NCBI RefSeq assembly: GCF_000717915.1
Contig: NZ_JOCX01000026.1
Span: 5,821 to 69,820 of the forward strand
Reading direction: 5' to 3'
DNA from: Streptomyces sp. NRRL S-244
GTDB taxonomy: Bacteria; Actinomycetota; Actinomycetes; Streptomycetales; Streptomycetaceae
DNA: 64,000 nucleotides
The position numbers were made by a program, and so were the translations under genes. The notes beneath the pieces were generated by a model. That model was not told where the DNA came from. It saw only the letters and a program-made list of their open reading frames with translations, and did no database searches. Positions 6,229 to 15,149 of the stretch are shown piece by piece (positions within the stretch are counted from its first letter, which is position 1; each line of letters begins with the position of its first letter).

Positions 6229-8511
6229 TCACGTACGGGCGTCCGCGGGCGGCAGCGCGTCCGCGACGGCGCGCGCGAGGGCGTACGGGTCCCCGCTCGG
6301 CTCGGTCGGGTGGCCGGTCGTACGGTGTGCCCAGGCGTCCTCGACGGCGTACCAGTCGATGGCCTGCGGCTCGGCCCCCGAGACCAGGGCCCGGTCCAGC
6401 GAGGCGAAGTACCGCGCCCAGCGCGGCGCGTAGAACTCCTCCAGCAGCCCGGCCCACTCGCGGTTCGCGTAGTCGTGCAGCGAGGAGGGCCGCTCGCTGG
6501 CGGTACGGGTGCCCCAGGTGGTCAGCAGGGAGCGGACGTCGTACTCGCAGCGGTCGCGCTCCGCCTCGTCCGCGCCCCAGGCCCGGGCGCCGGCCGTCCA
6601 CCGCCCGAACAGGAAGTGCCGGTCGGATCCGGTGACGGCCGCCAGCAGCCGCTCGTCGCGCTGCCACTCCCCGACCAGCAGCCGGAACCGGCCCAGGTCC
6701 TTGGCCTCGTACGCGGCTTTGACCTGCGGCAGCAGCACCCGGGAGTGGTTGGCGAGGGCCTGACGGGCCGTGTCCACGAGGTCGTAGCGGTACGCGCTCG
6801 AACGGCGCAGCCGGGGCGCGACCTTCAGCAGCGCGTCCAGCGCGGTGCGCACCGATGCCGCCGGGTAGCGCATGTCCCCGGGCGTCCAGGTGCCCGCCTT
6901 GTTCGCCGTCAGGCTCGGACGGGCCGTGAACAGGCCGTCCTGGGGCTGCGCGGAGTCCGTCCCGGTGCTGTACGGGCCGCTGCGCAGCGCCTCCCAGGCG
7001 GCCGCCGCGTACCCGTCCTCGGCGCCGTAGCGGCGGCGCGCGTAGGCGGCGAACCACTCCTTCCGGTCGACGGGACCGGGCTCCCAGGCCAGATCGGTGA
7101 AGAGCGCGAAGGCCGCCGGATCGACCCCGGCCGCCTCCGGCATGTACGCGATCCCGCTCAGCGCGCTGTCCGGCTTGGCCCGCCACTGGCCGAACCGCCG
7201 GAGCCAGACGCCGGTGTTGGCGCCGATCGTCGTGTGCCCGCCGAAGTTGTGGATCGTGCCCAGCGCGTACGGGGTGTGCGCCCAGGAGGTCTCGCGGTCC
7301 AGGTTCTCGTAGCGCTCGGACATCCCGTCCACGATCAGCATCCGGGAGGTGTCCACCCCGGAGAGCAGCTCTCTCGTCGGATCCTCCTGCCACCCCAGTA
7401 CGGCCCAGACCGCACCCGGATGCGCCGTGCGGAGGGCCCGCTGTACGGCGCCCGCGGCCGCCTTCACGTCGACGGAGGCCGCCGTACCGCCCTCGTGCAG
7501 CGGGCTCATCCGGTACATCGCGCTGTCGCCGAACCGGGCGCGCTGGGCGGCGTAGTAGTCGGCCGCGAGCGCGGCGAAGACGGGACCGGCCGGGTCCAGC
7601 CAGTCCGGCCGGGCGAAGCCGTCCCAGGTGCCCTGCGGGTGGACCCGGGCGCCGGGGTTGCGGCCGGCGAAGCCGGGCGGCACGGTGCCGAAGTAGCCGG
7701 GCAGGACCGGGGTCATGCCGAGGGCGCGCAGCTCGTCGGCGACCCGCCCGCCGAGCGCGGCCCGCTCCTCGATCAGCTGCTCGCTGACCGGCCCGCCGAA
7801 CCCGCTCAGGTTCTGCAGCAGCCACCAGCTCTGGTGCGCGGGGCCCGGGATCCACGCGCGCAGTTCCGCCGCGGTGTACCCGTGCCGCTGGAGGGCCGCG
7901 TAGTACGGGTACTCCGCGCCGACCTGGACCAGTACCTCGTTGACGCCGTGCAGGGCGAGCAGGTCGATCTGCCGCCGGCGCTCCTCCCACGTGCGGTACG
8001 CGCCCGCGTACCCGTCGTCGGTGTCGTTGAGGGCGTACCGGTGGCGGACGAGGGCGGTGCGGGTGACGGGCTGCGGGACGCCGGGCAGGACGTCGGGGAG
8101 CGCGTCCAGGCTGTCGCCGGGCCAGCCGACGTCCACCCGGGCCACGTGCCGGAGGTACCAGCCGACCCCGGTCAGCACGGTCGCGGGCGTACTGCCCCGC
8201 ACCACGACGGCGCCCGCCCGGCCGGAGACCGTGAAGCGGTCCTGGCCGTCGGCGCTGCGGGGTCCGGGCAGGAGGGTGAACTGCAGGGCGTGGCGCGGCG
8301 GCAGCAGCCGGCGGAGCGCGGCCTCGGCGGCCGGGACACGGGCGCGCGGCGACTCGGCGGACGCGGCGGCCGGGGCCGGGTCGGCCGCGACAGCCGGCCG
8401 GGGGGCGGGCAGGGCGGCGGCCCCGCCCGGGACGGCCGCCAGGGCCGGCAGCGCGAGGAGGGCCAGGATCCCGGCCCGGAGGGACGGCCGGGGCCGGTCG
8501 GATCGTGGCAT
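6229..8511 (-). CDS. GH89 alpha-N-acetylglucosaminidase, secreted
   Basis: A 760-aa protein with a signal peptide (residues 1-~42, Arg-rich start and Ala/Leu core). It has the three-part NAGLU layout: a small N-terminal alpha/beta domain, a TIM barrel beginning near RHRYALNDTDDGYAGAYRTWEERRRQIDLLALHGVNEVL, and a helical C-terminal domain. PLHEGGTA (Glu at about 338) and YMPEAAGVDP (Glu at about 458) fit the acid/base and nucleophile positions of family GH89. FGGHTTIGANTGVWLRRFG matches the conserved NFGG region. Family members release terminal alpha-linked GlcNAc from glycans such as heparan sulphate or mucin. RBS GGGAGG precedes ATG 8509-8511. No sugar transporter lies beside it. Confidence 0.9.
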   Translation of the reverse strand: MPRSDRPRPSLRAGILALLALPALAAVPGGAAALPAPRPAVAADPAPAAASAESPRARVPAAEAALRRLLPPRHALQFTLLPGPRSADGQDRFTVSGRAGAVVVRGSTPATVLTGVGWYLRHVARVDVGWPGDSLDALPDVLPGVPQPVTRTALVRHRYALNDTDDGYAGAYRTWEERRRQIDLLALHGVNEVLVQVGAEYPYYAALQRHGYTAAELRAWIPGPAHQSWWLLQNLSGFGGPVSEQLIEERAALGGRVADELRALGMTPVLPGYFGTVPPGFAGRNPGARVHPQGTWDGFARPDWLDPAGPVFAALAADYYAAQRARFGDSAMYRMSPLHEGGTAASVDVKAAAGAVQRALRTAHPGAVWAVLGWQEDPTRELLSGVDTSRMLIVDGMSERYENLDRETSWAHTPYALGTIHNFGGHTTIGANTGVWLRRFGQWRAKPDSALSGIAYMPEAAGVDPAAFALFTDLAWEPGPVDRKEWFAAYARRRYGAEDGYAAAAWEALRSGPYSTGTDSAQPQDGLFTARPSLTANKAGTWTPGDMRYPAASVRTALDALLKVAPRLRRSSAYRYDLVDTARQALANHSRVLLPQVKAAYEAKDLGRFRLLVGEWQRDERLLAAVTGSDRHFLFGRWTAGARAWGADEAERDRCEYDVRSLLTTWGTRTASERPSSLHDYANREWAGLLEEFYAPRWARYFASLDRALVSGAEPQAIDWYAVEDAWAHRTTGHPTEPSGDPYALARAVADALPPADART

Positions 8512-8832
8512 CGGGGTTCCTCCCGGGTCGGCGTCCCCGCAGGGCGGCAGCCCGATAACGCGGCCGGGAGGAAGGAGGTGACGGGCCGGCAGATGCCTGC
8601 GGACCGTACCGCCGGACCGACTCCTCCTCCTGGGCCGGTTCGGGCCCGTGCGGCAGGGCTTCCGGAGGGAGCGTGTTCGCCGAGCGGATACGGGGACGCA
8701 AACGCGCCCACCCGGCAGCGGAGGAGCTCCGCTGCCGGGTGGGCGGTGGGGAGAGAGGGGAGAGGGGCGGCCTCAGCCCTTGGGGACCCAGCCCTTGGGG
8801 ACTCAGCCCTTGGGGACTCAGCCCTTGGGGAC
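8512..8832. other. Intergenic region: repeats and terminator between GH89 and RDD genes
   Basis: About 320 bp without a credible gene. It holds the GH89 ribosome site (GGGAGG just upstream of 8511) and a 17-bp hairpin (8706-8744). Four complete 15-bp repeat units lie after the RDD stop codon (8773-8832). No other structure is clear between 8530 and 8700. Confidence 0.6.
8706..8744 (-). terminator. Strong terminator after the RDD gene
   Basis: A perfect 17-bp inverted repeat (GCCCACCCGGCAGCGGA at 8706-8722 with its complement at 8728-8744) and a 5-nt loop GGAGC. It lies 89 bp beyond the RDD stop codon, after the tandem repeats. Confidence 0.85.
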
Positions 8833-8847
8833 TCAGCCCTTGGGGAC
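8773..8847 (-). repeat. Five 15-bp tandem repeats spanning the RDD gene stop codon
   Basis: Five head-to-tail copies of TCAGCCCTTGGGGAC (the second copy has C for T at position 1). On the minus strand each unit reads GTC CCC AAG GGC TGA, that is V-P-K-G-stop, all in the frame of the RDD gene. The first unit used (8833-8847) supplies the actual C-terminus and stop; the others lie downstream in the same frame. Confidence 0.9.
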
Positions 8848-9483
8848 CTGGATGACGACGGTGTTGCACACCTTGTCGGCGAAGGTCTGCTTCTTCTCGT
8901 CCCACAGCGGCCACAGGAAGCCGATGTAGCAGGGGAGACCGTCGAGGATGTGGGCCAGCTTGCGGACGAACGCCATGCCGAACCCGAGGAAGGCGCCGTC
9001 GGCCTCGCGGCGCAGGCTGATGCCCACGACCTTCTTGCCGATCGTCTGGCCCGTGGTGCCTTCCTTGTAGAGCTGGAAGATGCCCATGCCCAGCGCGTAC
9101 AGCCAGCCGATGATGAAGAACACGCCGGGGCCGGCGTTCGCGGGGTCGCTGCTGGTGGCCAGGTCGATGAAGCCGAGGGCGTACATCGGACCCGCGATGA
9201 TCAGCCCGTCGAGCAGGTACGCACCGAAGCGCTGACCCCAGTGGGCGAGCGGCGGCATGCCCGAACCCGGCATGCCGGGCATGCCGGGCGGCGGGTAGGC
9301 GCCGTACGGCGGCGGGGTCTGCTGCGGGGCCTGCTGGGGGTAGCCGTACTGCGGGGGAACGCCCTGCGGGGGCTGCTGCGGGTAGCCGTACTGCGGGGGC
9401 ACGCCCTGGGGTGCCTGCTGCGGGTGGCCGGGCTGACCCTGCGGGGGCTGGCCGTACGGGTTGTTCGGGTCGCCGAAGCTCAT
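8833..9483 (-). CDS. RDD family membrane protein with Pro/Gln-rich N-terminus
   Basis: A 216-aa protein. Residues 1-75 are low-complexity and Gly/Pro/Gln/Tyr-rich, with a duplicated block (QGVPPQYGYPQQ twice). Residues ~78-210 are an RDD domain with three or four membrane segments: HWGQRFGAYLLDGLIIAGPMYALGF contains the R and D, GVFFIIGWLYALGMGIFQLY follows, and then G-TTGQTIGKKVVGISL. Such proteins are common in Streptomyces and poorly understood; transport or membrane-stress roles are suggested. ATG 9481-9483 has GGAGAG upstream. The C-terminus VPKG is encoded by the last copy of a 15-bp tandem repeat. A longer frame to 9612 lacks a good start. Confidence 0.85.
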   Translation of the reverse strand: MSFGDPNNPYGQPPQGQPGHPQQAPQGVPPQYGYPQQPPQGVPPQYGYPQQAPQQTPPPYGAYPPPGMPGMPGSGMPPLAHWGQRFGAYLLDGLIIAGPMYALGFIDLATSSDPANAGPGVFFIIGWLYALGMGIFQLYKEGTTGQTIGKKVVGISLRREADGAFLGFGMAFVRKLAHILDGLPCYIGFLWPLWDEKKQTFADKVCNTVVIQVPKG

Positions 9484-9791
9484 GGCGAAATCTCTCCGGT
9501 GTCGGAAACGGGGACGTAGCGGATGGATCGGAGGAACATCACCATGTATCCGGTTTGCCCCCCTGAGCTGCCGCGATGTAGCGCGCATCATCGTGGTCGC
9601 TCCATCGACCACTTGTCCAATCCGGCCAGATCGGCTTCTTTTCGGTCGGTCTTGTGCGGCGGCCGCACCGCGGTGGCTGAATCCGATGTGCGTGAGTTCC
9701 GCGCCCTTCTGACCCGGTGGTAACTTCCGCGAGTTGATCTTGCCGGTCGCCCCCTCGCGGCGACGGCGATCCCTCTCGCAAGGAAGTCACC
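9484..9791. other. Divergent intergenic region between RDD and phospholipase D genes
   Basis: About 308 bp serving two divergent genes. Near the right end AAGGAAG (about 9780-9786) is the ribosome site for the phospholipase gene. Promoter-like TTGATC and CTTGTCC elements occur but none pairs convincingly with a -10. No convincing open frame: short frames here have biased composition and no ribosome site. Confidence 0.4.
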
Positions 9792-11474
9792 GTGCACCGC
9801 CATACCCTGCACCGCCCCTCCGCTCACCGTCCGTCCGCTCACCGTCCGTCAGTCCTCGCCGCGCGCGCGGCGGTCCCGGCGGTCCTGCTGGCCCTGGCCG
9901 CGGCCGCCACCGTTCCGGCCGCGGCCGCCCCGGCGGCCGGCTCCGGCCCCGCCGCCGCCCCGGCGCCCCACCTCGACGCGGTGGAGCAGACGCTCCGCCA
10001 GGTTTCCCCCGGCCTCGAAGGCCAGGTGTGGGAACGCACCGGCGGCAACGTCCTCGACGCCTCGACGCCCGGCGGCGCCGACTGGCTGCTGCAGACCCCC
10101 GGTTGCTGGGGCGACGACAAGTGCACCGCGCGCCCGGGCACCGAGCAGCTGCTCTCGAAGATGACGCAGAACATCTCCCAGGCGACGCGGACGGTCGACA
10201 TATCGACCCTGGCGCCGTTCCCCAACGGCGCGTTCCAGGACGCGATCGTCGCGGGCCTCAAGTCCTCGGCCGCGCGCGGGAACAAGGTCAAGGTGCGCGT
10301 GCTGGTCGGTGCCGCTCCGGTCTACCACCTCAACGTACTGCCGTCGAAGTACCGGGACGAGCTCGTCGCCAAGCTCGGCGCGGACGCCCGCAACGTCGAC
10401 CTCAACGTCGCCTCGATGACGACCTCGAAGACGGCGTTCTCCTGGAACCACTCCAAGCTCCTCGTGGTCGACGGCCAGTCCGTGATCACCGGCGGCATCA
10501 ACGACTGGAAGGACGACTACCTGGAGACCGCCCACCCGGTCGCCGACGTCGACCTCGCCCTGCGCGGGCCGGCCGCCGCGTCGGCGGGGCGCTACCTGGA
10601 CGAGCTGTGGTCCTGGACCTGCCAGAACAAGAGCAACATCGCCAGCGTCTGGTTCGCCTCCTCCAACGGCGCCGCGTGCATGCCGACGATGGCCAAGGAC
10701 ACCACCCCCGCAACGCCTCCGGCGCGCCCGGGCGACGTACCGGCCGTCGCAGTCGGCGGACTCGGCGTCGGCATCAAGCGCAACGACCCGTCGTCGGCGT
10801 TCCGGCCCACGCTGCCCAGCGCCCCCGACACCAAGTGCGTCGTCGGCCTGCACGACAACACCAACGCCGACCGCGACTACGACACGGTCAACCCGGAGGA
10901 GAGCGCACTGCGGACGCTGATCTCCAGCGCGAAGGCGCACATCGAGATCTCCCAGCAGGACGTCAACGCGACCTGCCCGCCGCTGCCCCGCTACGACATC
11001 CGCGTCTACGACGCCCTGGCCGCGCGGATGGCGGCCGGCGTCAAGGTCCGCATCGTCGTCAGCGACCCCGCCAACCGCGGCGCCGTGGGCAGCGGCGGCT
11101 ACTCGCAGATCAAGTCGCTCTCGGAGATCAGCGACACCCTGCGCGACCGCCTCGCCCTGCTGACCGGCGACCAGGGCACGGCCAAGGCCACGATGTGCTC
11201 GAACCTCCAGCTGGCCACCTTCCGCAGCTCCCAGAGCCCGACCTGGGCCGACGGCCACCCGTACGCGCAGCACCACAAGGTGGTCTCCGTCGACGACTCG
11301 GCCTTCTACATCGGCTCCAAGAACCTCTACCCGGCGTGGCTCCAGGACTTCGGCTACGTGGTGGAGAGCCCGGCGGCGGCCGCCCAGCTGAACACCGGGC
11401 TCCTGGCCCCGCAGTGGCAGTACTCCCGCGCGACGGCCACGATCGACCACGAACGCGCCCTCTGCCAGGCCTGA
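9792..11474 (+). CDS. Secreted phospholipase D family protein
   Basis: A 560-aa protein with a ~48-residue signal peptide. Its N-region has a small repeat (HRPSA twice, then HRPSV), followed by an Ala/Val core. Two HKD half-sites are present: [21 protein letters not shown] at about residue 220 and [19 protein letters not shown] at about 495. This duplicated HxKxxxxD layout and the ~510-aa mature size match secreted Streptomyces phospholipases D, which hydrolyse or transphosphatidylate phosphatidylcholine. The first His forms the phosphatidyl intermediate. Cys residues (CWGDDKC, CPPLP, MCSN) suggest disulphides, as in exported enzymes. GTG start with AAGGAAG upstream; a strong terminator follows at 11517. 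Confidence 0.9.
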   Translation: MHRHTLHRPSAHRPSAHRPSVLAARAAVPAVLLALAAAATVPAAAAPAAGSGPAAAPAPHLDAVEQTLRQVSPGLEGQVWERTGGNVLDASTPGGADWLLQTPGCWGDDKCTARPGTEQLLSKMTQNISQATRTVDISTLAPFPNGAFQDAIVAGLKSSAARGNKVKVRVLVGAAPVYHLNVLPSKYRDELVAKLGADARNVDLNVASMTTSKTAFSWNHSKLLVVDGQSVITGGINDWKDDYLETAHPVADVDLALRGPAAASAGRYLDELWSWTCQNKSNIASVWFASSNGAACMPTMAKDTTPATPPARPGDVPAVAVGGLGVGIKRNDPSSAFRPTLPSAPDTKCVVGLHDNTNADRDYDTVNPEESALRTLISSAKAHIEISQQDVNATCPPLPRYDIRVYDALAARMAAGVKVRIVVSDPANRGAVGSGGYSQIKSLSEISDTLRDRLALLTGDQGTAKATMCSNLQLATFRSSQSPTWADGHPYAQHHKVVSVDDSAFYIGSKNLYPAWLQDFGYVVESPAAAAQLNTGLLAPQWQYSRATATIDHERALCQA

Positions 11475-11828
11475 CCACCCTCGCGGCGCCCTCCCGGCGC
11501 CGGCGCCCACACGAAGCCGCCCCCGGCAGTCACTGCCGGGGGCGGTTCCTTTTCGCGGTGCTCCTCGGCGTCAGCCGTCGCCGCCGGGCACTACGGGAGG
11601 GGGACGGGGCAGCGGTGCCGTGCTCGGCGCGCACTGACGGCCCACAGGCCGGCGAGCTTGTCGCCCGTGACGTCGCCCGAGGCGGGCCTCTGCGGCTCCC
11701 GGACTCTTTTCAGAACGCCCCCGGCGGCCGCGCCGGCTTCATCCGGCGTTCGCCCGGGGCGCGCAAGCTCGGCCGGGGAAGACCCCCCTCATCTCGGCCA
11801 CCACCGTGGCCCCCGCCCGGGAGCGACC
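11475..11828. other. Intergenic region with terminator, upstream of dimethylargininase
   Basis: About 354 bp. It begins with the phospholipase D terminator (11517-11545). The remainder is GC-rich, with no hairpin or clear promoter that I can support. An in-frame extension of the next gene reaches back to 11658, but the ribosome site favours 11829. Confidence 0.4.
11517..11545 (+). terminator. Terminator after phospholipase D gene
   Basis: A near-perfect hairpin: CCGCCCCCGGCAGT (11517-11530) pairs with ACTGCCGGGGGCGG (11532-11545), followed by TTCCTTTT. This is the classic intrinsic form, with a partial T tract on the plus strand. Confidence 0.88.
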
Positions 11829-12668
11829 ATGACCTCCTCTGCCCCGACGCCGTCCGCCCGGCCGCGCGAACAGCGCCTGCGCCGGTACCTGATGTGCCGC
11901 CCCTCCCACTTCGAGGTGGTGTACGCGATCAACCCCTGGATGGACCCGGAGAAGCCGGTCGACGCCGACCTCGCCGTCCTCCAGTGGGAGCGGCTGCGCG
12001 AGCTGTACCGCGAACTCGGGCACACCGTCGACCTGATCGACCCGGTGCCCGGCCTGCCCGACATGGTGTACGCGGCCAACGGGGCCACCGTCGTCGACGG
12101 CCGCGTCCTCGGTGCCCGTTTCCGCAACGCCGAGCGCATCGCCGAGGGTCCCGCGTACCTGGACTGGTTCCGCGAGAACGGGTTCACCGCGCTGCACGAC
12201 CCCGAGTACGTCAACGAGGGCGAGGGCGATTTCCTGGTCACCGCGGGCCACGTCCTGGCCGGATACGGCTTCCGCAGCGACGAGCGCAGCCACCGGGAGG
12301 CGGAGGCCTTCTTCGGCCGGCCCGTCATCAGCCTGGAGCTGGTCGACCCGCGCTACTACCACCTCGACACGGCGCTCGCCGTGCTCGACGGCGACGAGAT
12401 CATGTACCACCCGGAGGCCTTCGCCCCCGGCAGCCGCGCCCTGCTGGAGACGCTCTTCCCCGACGCGCTGCTCGTATCCGCGGAGGATGCCGCCGTATTC
12501 GGGCTGAACGCCGTCAGTGACGGCCTGAACGTGGTGCTCCCCGAGGCCGCCGGAGGTCTTGCCGGGCAGCTGCGGGAGCGCGGCTTCCGCCCCGTCGGCG
12601 TGGACCTGTCCGAACTGCTCAAGGGCGGCGGCAGCGTCAAGTGCTGCACCCTTGAGATCCGGCCCTGA
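11829..12668 (+). CDS. ddaH: Dimethylarginine dimethylaminohydrolase (DDAH)
   Basis: A 279-aa protein of the amidinotransferase-fold superfamily. Visible hallmarks are CRPSHFEVVYAINPWM near the N-terminus, MVYAANGA, EGEGDFLV, VDPRYYHLDTALAVL (catalytic His) and the terminal GSVKCCTLEI, whose Cys is the nucleophile. These match bacterial dimethylargininases, which hydrolyse N-G,N-G-dimethylarginine to citrulline and dimethylamine; ornithine- or arginine-directed relatives share the fold. ATG 11829 has GGGAG upstream. The gene stands alone, with a strong bidirectional hairpin after it. The exact substrate is inferred from family resemblance. Confidence 0.85.
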   Translation: MTSSAPTPSARPREQRLRRYLMCRPSHFEVVYAINPWMDPEKPVDADLAVLQWERLRELYRELGHTVDLIDPVPGLPDMVYAANGATVVDGRVLGARFRNAERIAEGPAYLDWFRENGFTALHDPEYVNEGEGDFLVTAGHVLAGYGFRSDERSHREAEAFFGRPVISLELVDPRYYHLDTALAVLDGDEIMYHPEAFAPGSRALLETLFPDALLVSAEDAAVFGLNAVSDGLNVVLPEAAGGLAGQLRERGFRPVGVDLSELLKGGGSVKCCTLEIRP

Positions 12669-12686
12669 CCCCTGCCCGTCGTGCCG

Positions 12687-12720
12687 GTGTGCCGCGGCCC
12701 CGGGCGGGGCCGCGGCACAC
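12687..12720. terminator. Bidirectional terminator between convergent genes
   Basis: A perfect 15-bp stem (GTGTGCCGCGGCCCC at 12687-12701 and its complement at 12706-12720) with a 4-nt loop. It sits between the stop of ddaH (12668) and the convergent secreted-protein gene (stop 12756). Confidence 0.85.
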
Positions 12721-12755
12721 GGCGCGTGCGGATGCGCGGATCCGCGGATACGGGG

Positions 12756-13256
12756 TCAGTGGAACAGCATCGAGGCGTCGCCCGCCGCCGTCGTGACCGA
12801 GCCGGGGCAGAGGAAGCTGCCCGAGGTCTTGGTCGCGGTGAAGGCCTGGTTGACGTACTTGCGGGTGGCTCCGTCCCGGTTCCACGTGATGTTCGTGGCC
12901 TTGTAGCGGCAGGAGATGAAGCTCTGCTTGCCCGTGATGTCGATCGCGTCCGTCTTGGCGAGGCCGGCGGCGTCGTCGAAGGTGAACGCGGGATTGTTGT
13001 TGAGGGAGGCGGTGATGCCGCCGTTGCAGCCGAGGTTGCCGCCGGGTGCGTTGATGGTGGTGCGGTCGACGGTCAGCGCGCTCGGGGGGTTGGCGCTGGT
13101 GTGCGCGTTGGTCCACGTACAGGTGCTGCCGGCGACGACGATGACGCCGTCGAGCCGCTGATCCGCGGTGGGGCCCAGGGCCGTCGCCGACGTCGCTCCG
13201 CCGACGATCACCGCTGCTGCCAGTACGGCCGCGCCCGGCCATGTCGAGATCTTCAT
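12756..13256 (-). CDS. Secreted hypothetical protein
   Basis: A 166-aa protein starting MKISTWPGAAVLAAAVIVGGATSATA, a clear Sec signal peptide. The mature part has four well-spaced Cys (STCTW, LGC, ISCRY, FLCPG), probably two disulphides. It is rich in Thr/Ser/Asn, suggesting a beta-sheet extracellular domain. I recognise no named family. GAGGAG lies 7 bp before ATG 13254-13256, so this start is preferred to a GTG at 13277 in the same frame. It is convergent with ddaH and shares its terminator. Confidence 0.75.
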   Translation of the reverse strand: MKISTWPGAAVLAAAVIVGGATSATALGPTADQRLDGVIVVAGSTCTWTNAHTSANPPSALTVDRTTINAPGGNLGCNGGITASLNNNPAFTFDDAAGLAKTDAIDITGKQSFISCRYKATNITWNRDGATRKYVNQAFTATKTSGSFLCPGSVTTAAGDASMLFH

Positions 13257-13611
13257 GCTGTCGCTCCTCTTCGCCACGTCCTCGTGGGGTGTGAAGCGGG
13301 GCCTTGGGGGGCCTCGCCGGCGTGCGCCCGGCCCGACGGTGACGGTTCCGTACCGGCCGGGGGAGAGAGCTTTCGAGACACGCCAGGGAAGGTCCCACAG
13401 GGACCTTGAAATGTCAGGCCCATGTCAAGCGATTGGCTGGACTTCGCCCTGGACCACCGAGGCCCACGGTCAGCCACCGCCTCCCCTTCTCCTGCGAACG
13501 GCATGGAACGGATCGATCCCCGTTGCTGTCTAGCCCTGTGCGCCGGTACAGGCGGCGCCGCCGGGCCGCAGGTCCGTGCTGACCGCCCAGCGCAGAGAGT
13601 TCCCCTGATCC
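13257..13611. other. Divergent intergenic region, no gene seen
   Basis: About 355 bp between the secreted-protein gene and the divergent esterase gene. Short frames exist but have no support. The stretch near 13395-13440 (CTTGAAATGTCAGGCC, ATGTCAAGCGATTGG) is slightly AT-richer and may hold promoters. No hairpin or repeat was recognised. Confidence 0.35.
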
Positions 13612-14727
13612 GTGAGCCTCACCAGCAGCACACTCCTGACCCTCTTCGTACTCGCCACGGTGCTGGCCTTCGCCGCCGCGGTATGGCTCTGGCCACGCCT
13701 CGGCCGCCGCAGCGGGCGGGCGGCGCTCGGCCGGGTCGGCGTCGTCCTGACGCTCCAGGTGCTGCTGCTCGCCTCCGTCGGCCTCACCGCCAACCGGACC
13801 TTCCTGCTCTACGGTTCCTGGGCGGACCTCGCCGGGAAGGAAGGGTCGATGCCCTCCATGGGCGGCCAGGACGCGCCCGGAGCCTCGGCGGTTCGCGTCC
13901 TCGGCCGGCAGCCGGTGGACGTACCCGGCGGCGGAACACCCCACATCGGCGGTGAGATCGAGAAGGTCACGGTGCGGGGCGAGGGCTCCAAGGCCGTCGT
14001 CCAGGCGTACGTGTACCTGCCGCCCGAGTACTTCCAGAAGGGGAACGAGAACAGGAAGTTCCCCGCCACCGTGGTGCTCACCGGATTCCCCGGGATGGCC
14101 GAGAACCTGCTCAAGGGGCTGGACTACCCGAAGACGGCGTGGAGGCTCGCCAAGCAGAAGAAGATGCCGCCGATGATCCTGGTGATGATGCAGCCCTCGG
14201 TGATACCGACCCGCAACAGCCAGTGCGTCGACGTGCCGGGCGGCCCGCTCAGCGAGACCTTCTTCGCCACCGACCTGCCCAAGGCGGTCTCCGGCACCTA
14301 CCGCGTCGGCACCTCGCCCGCGAACTGGGCCATGATGGGCGACTCCACCGGGGGCTACTGCGCGCTGAAGACCGCGTTGGAGCACCCGGAGCGCTACGCG
14401 GCCGGAGTGGGCCTGTCGACCGACTACAAACCGGAGCTGGACAAGGACTCCGGTGATCTCTTCCACGGGAACGCCGCCGAAGAGAAACGATCCGACCTGC
14501 TGTGGAGCCTGGACAACCTGCCGCAGGGGAAGTCCTCCTTCCTGGTGGCGACCTCGGAGCAGGGCGAGCCGAACCGCAAGGACACGCAGAAGTTCATCGC
14601 GAAGGTGAAGGCCCCGGCACGCGTCTCGTCGATCACGCTCGACAGCGGCGGCCACGGCTTCAACACATGGCGGCGGGAGATCCCGCCCGCGCTGGAATGG
14701 CTCGGCGGCCGCATCGCCGCCGAATGA
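13612..14727 (+). CDS. Membrane-anchored alpha/beta-hydrolase esterase
   Basis: A 371-aa protein. Two hydrophobic segments near the N-terminus (LLTLFVLATVLAFAAAVWLW and VGVVLTLQVLLLASVGLTA) anchor a catalytic domain of the esterase D/antigen-85-like type (PF00756). The nucleophile elbow is MMGDSTGGYCALKTA (Ser in G-D-S-T-G), preceded by PATVVLTGFPGM. The His is in SGGHGFNTWRREIPPALEWL near the C-terminus. This topology (two TM, then an esterase domain) is a common Streptomyces arrangement for exported esterases. The substrate is unknown. The GTG start at 13612 has only a weak AGAGAG upstream. It runs in the same direction as the small gene that follows 74 bp downstream. Confidence 0.82.
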   Translation: MSLTSSTLLTLFVLATVLAFAAAVWLWPRLGRRSGRAALGRVGVVLTLQVLLLASVGLTANRTFLLYGSWADLAGKEGSMPSMGGQDAPGASAVRVLGRQPVDVPGGGTPHIGGEIEKVTVRGEGSKAVVQAYVYLPPEYFQKGNENRKFPATVVLTGFPGMAENLLKGLDYPKTAWRLAKQKKMPPMILVMMQPSVIPTRNSQCVDVPGGPLSETFFATDLPKAVSGTYRVGTSPANWAMMGDSTGGYCALKTALEHPERYAAGVGLSTDYKPELDKDSGDLFHGNAAEEKRSDLLWSLDNLPQGKSSFLVATSEQGEPNRKDTQKFIAKVKAPARVSSITLDSGGHGFNTWRREIPPALEWLGGRIAAE

Positions 14728-14801
14728 GCCGGTCTCACCCGACCGGACCAGCTCGCGGCCCCGCGGATGCGGCGCCGGGCGTCCGGGCGGAGGCTGGGGC
14801 C

Positions 14802-15050
14802 ATGCACCACGCGCCGATCCTCGTCCATCCGATCGCCCCGGCCGGCGGCCGCCGCGTCTCCCTGCGCGCCGAGGGCCGGGACAACGCCCTCGGCCTGGCC
14901 TTCAACGACGCCGACGTGATCGAGTTCCTGCGCCGGGCCGGCGTACCCGACCCCGACGACGTGGTCCTCGGCGACTCGGAGCTCGTCGAATGGCAGGGCG
15001 ACGAGCCGCACACCTACGAGGCGCAGCCCTCGGACACCGACATCCCGTGA
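14802..15050 (+). CDS. Small conserved hypothetical protein
   Basis: An 82-aa acidic protein starting MHHAPILVHPIAPAGGRRVSLR. It contains GLAFNDADVIEFLRRAGV and ends in a Glu/Asp-rich tail. No signal peptide, membrane segment or metal motif. ATG 14802 has GGAGG 8 bp upstream, which supports a real gene; an upstream in-frame extension to 14502 overlaps the esterase gene and is rejected. Function unknown. It lies between the esterase and the RraA-like gene in the same orientation. Confidence 0.6.
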   Translation: MHHAPILVHPIAPAGGRRVSLRAEGRDNALGLAFNDADVIEFLRRAGVPDPDDVVLGDSELVEWQGDEPHTYEAQPSDTDIP

Positions 15051-15149
15051 CTTCGCCCCCCGAACCCCCGCACCCGGGCGACCGGGAAGGCACCATGGGG
15101 AGCGGTGGCTGACCCAAGCCGTCCGTTCGGGAGAAGAAGGGGAGACGGC

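Noticed and set aside
8773..8847. Possible CRISPR-like array
   Set aside because: The repeats are head-to-tail without unique spacers, so they are simple tandem repeats. The same holds for 22661-22756 and 58431-58505.
5825..8914. A very long minus-strand frame (over 1000 codons) overlapping GH89 and MASE1 genes
   Set aside because: It is a shadow frame of high-GC third positions and is Arg/Pro/Gly-rich without domains; the real gene in this stretch is the GH89 frame with signal peptide and catalytic motifs.
9539..9790. Minus-strand 83-codon frame between RDD and phospholipase D genes
   Set aside because: No ribosome site, atypical composition, and it sits in a divergent promoter region.
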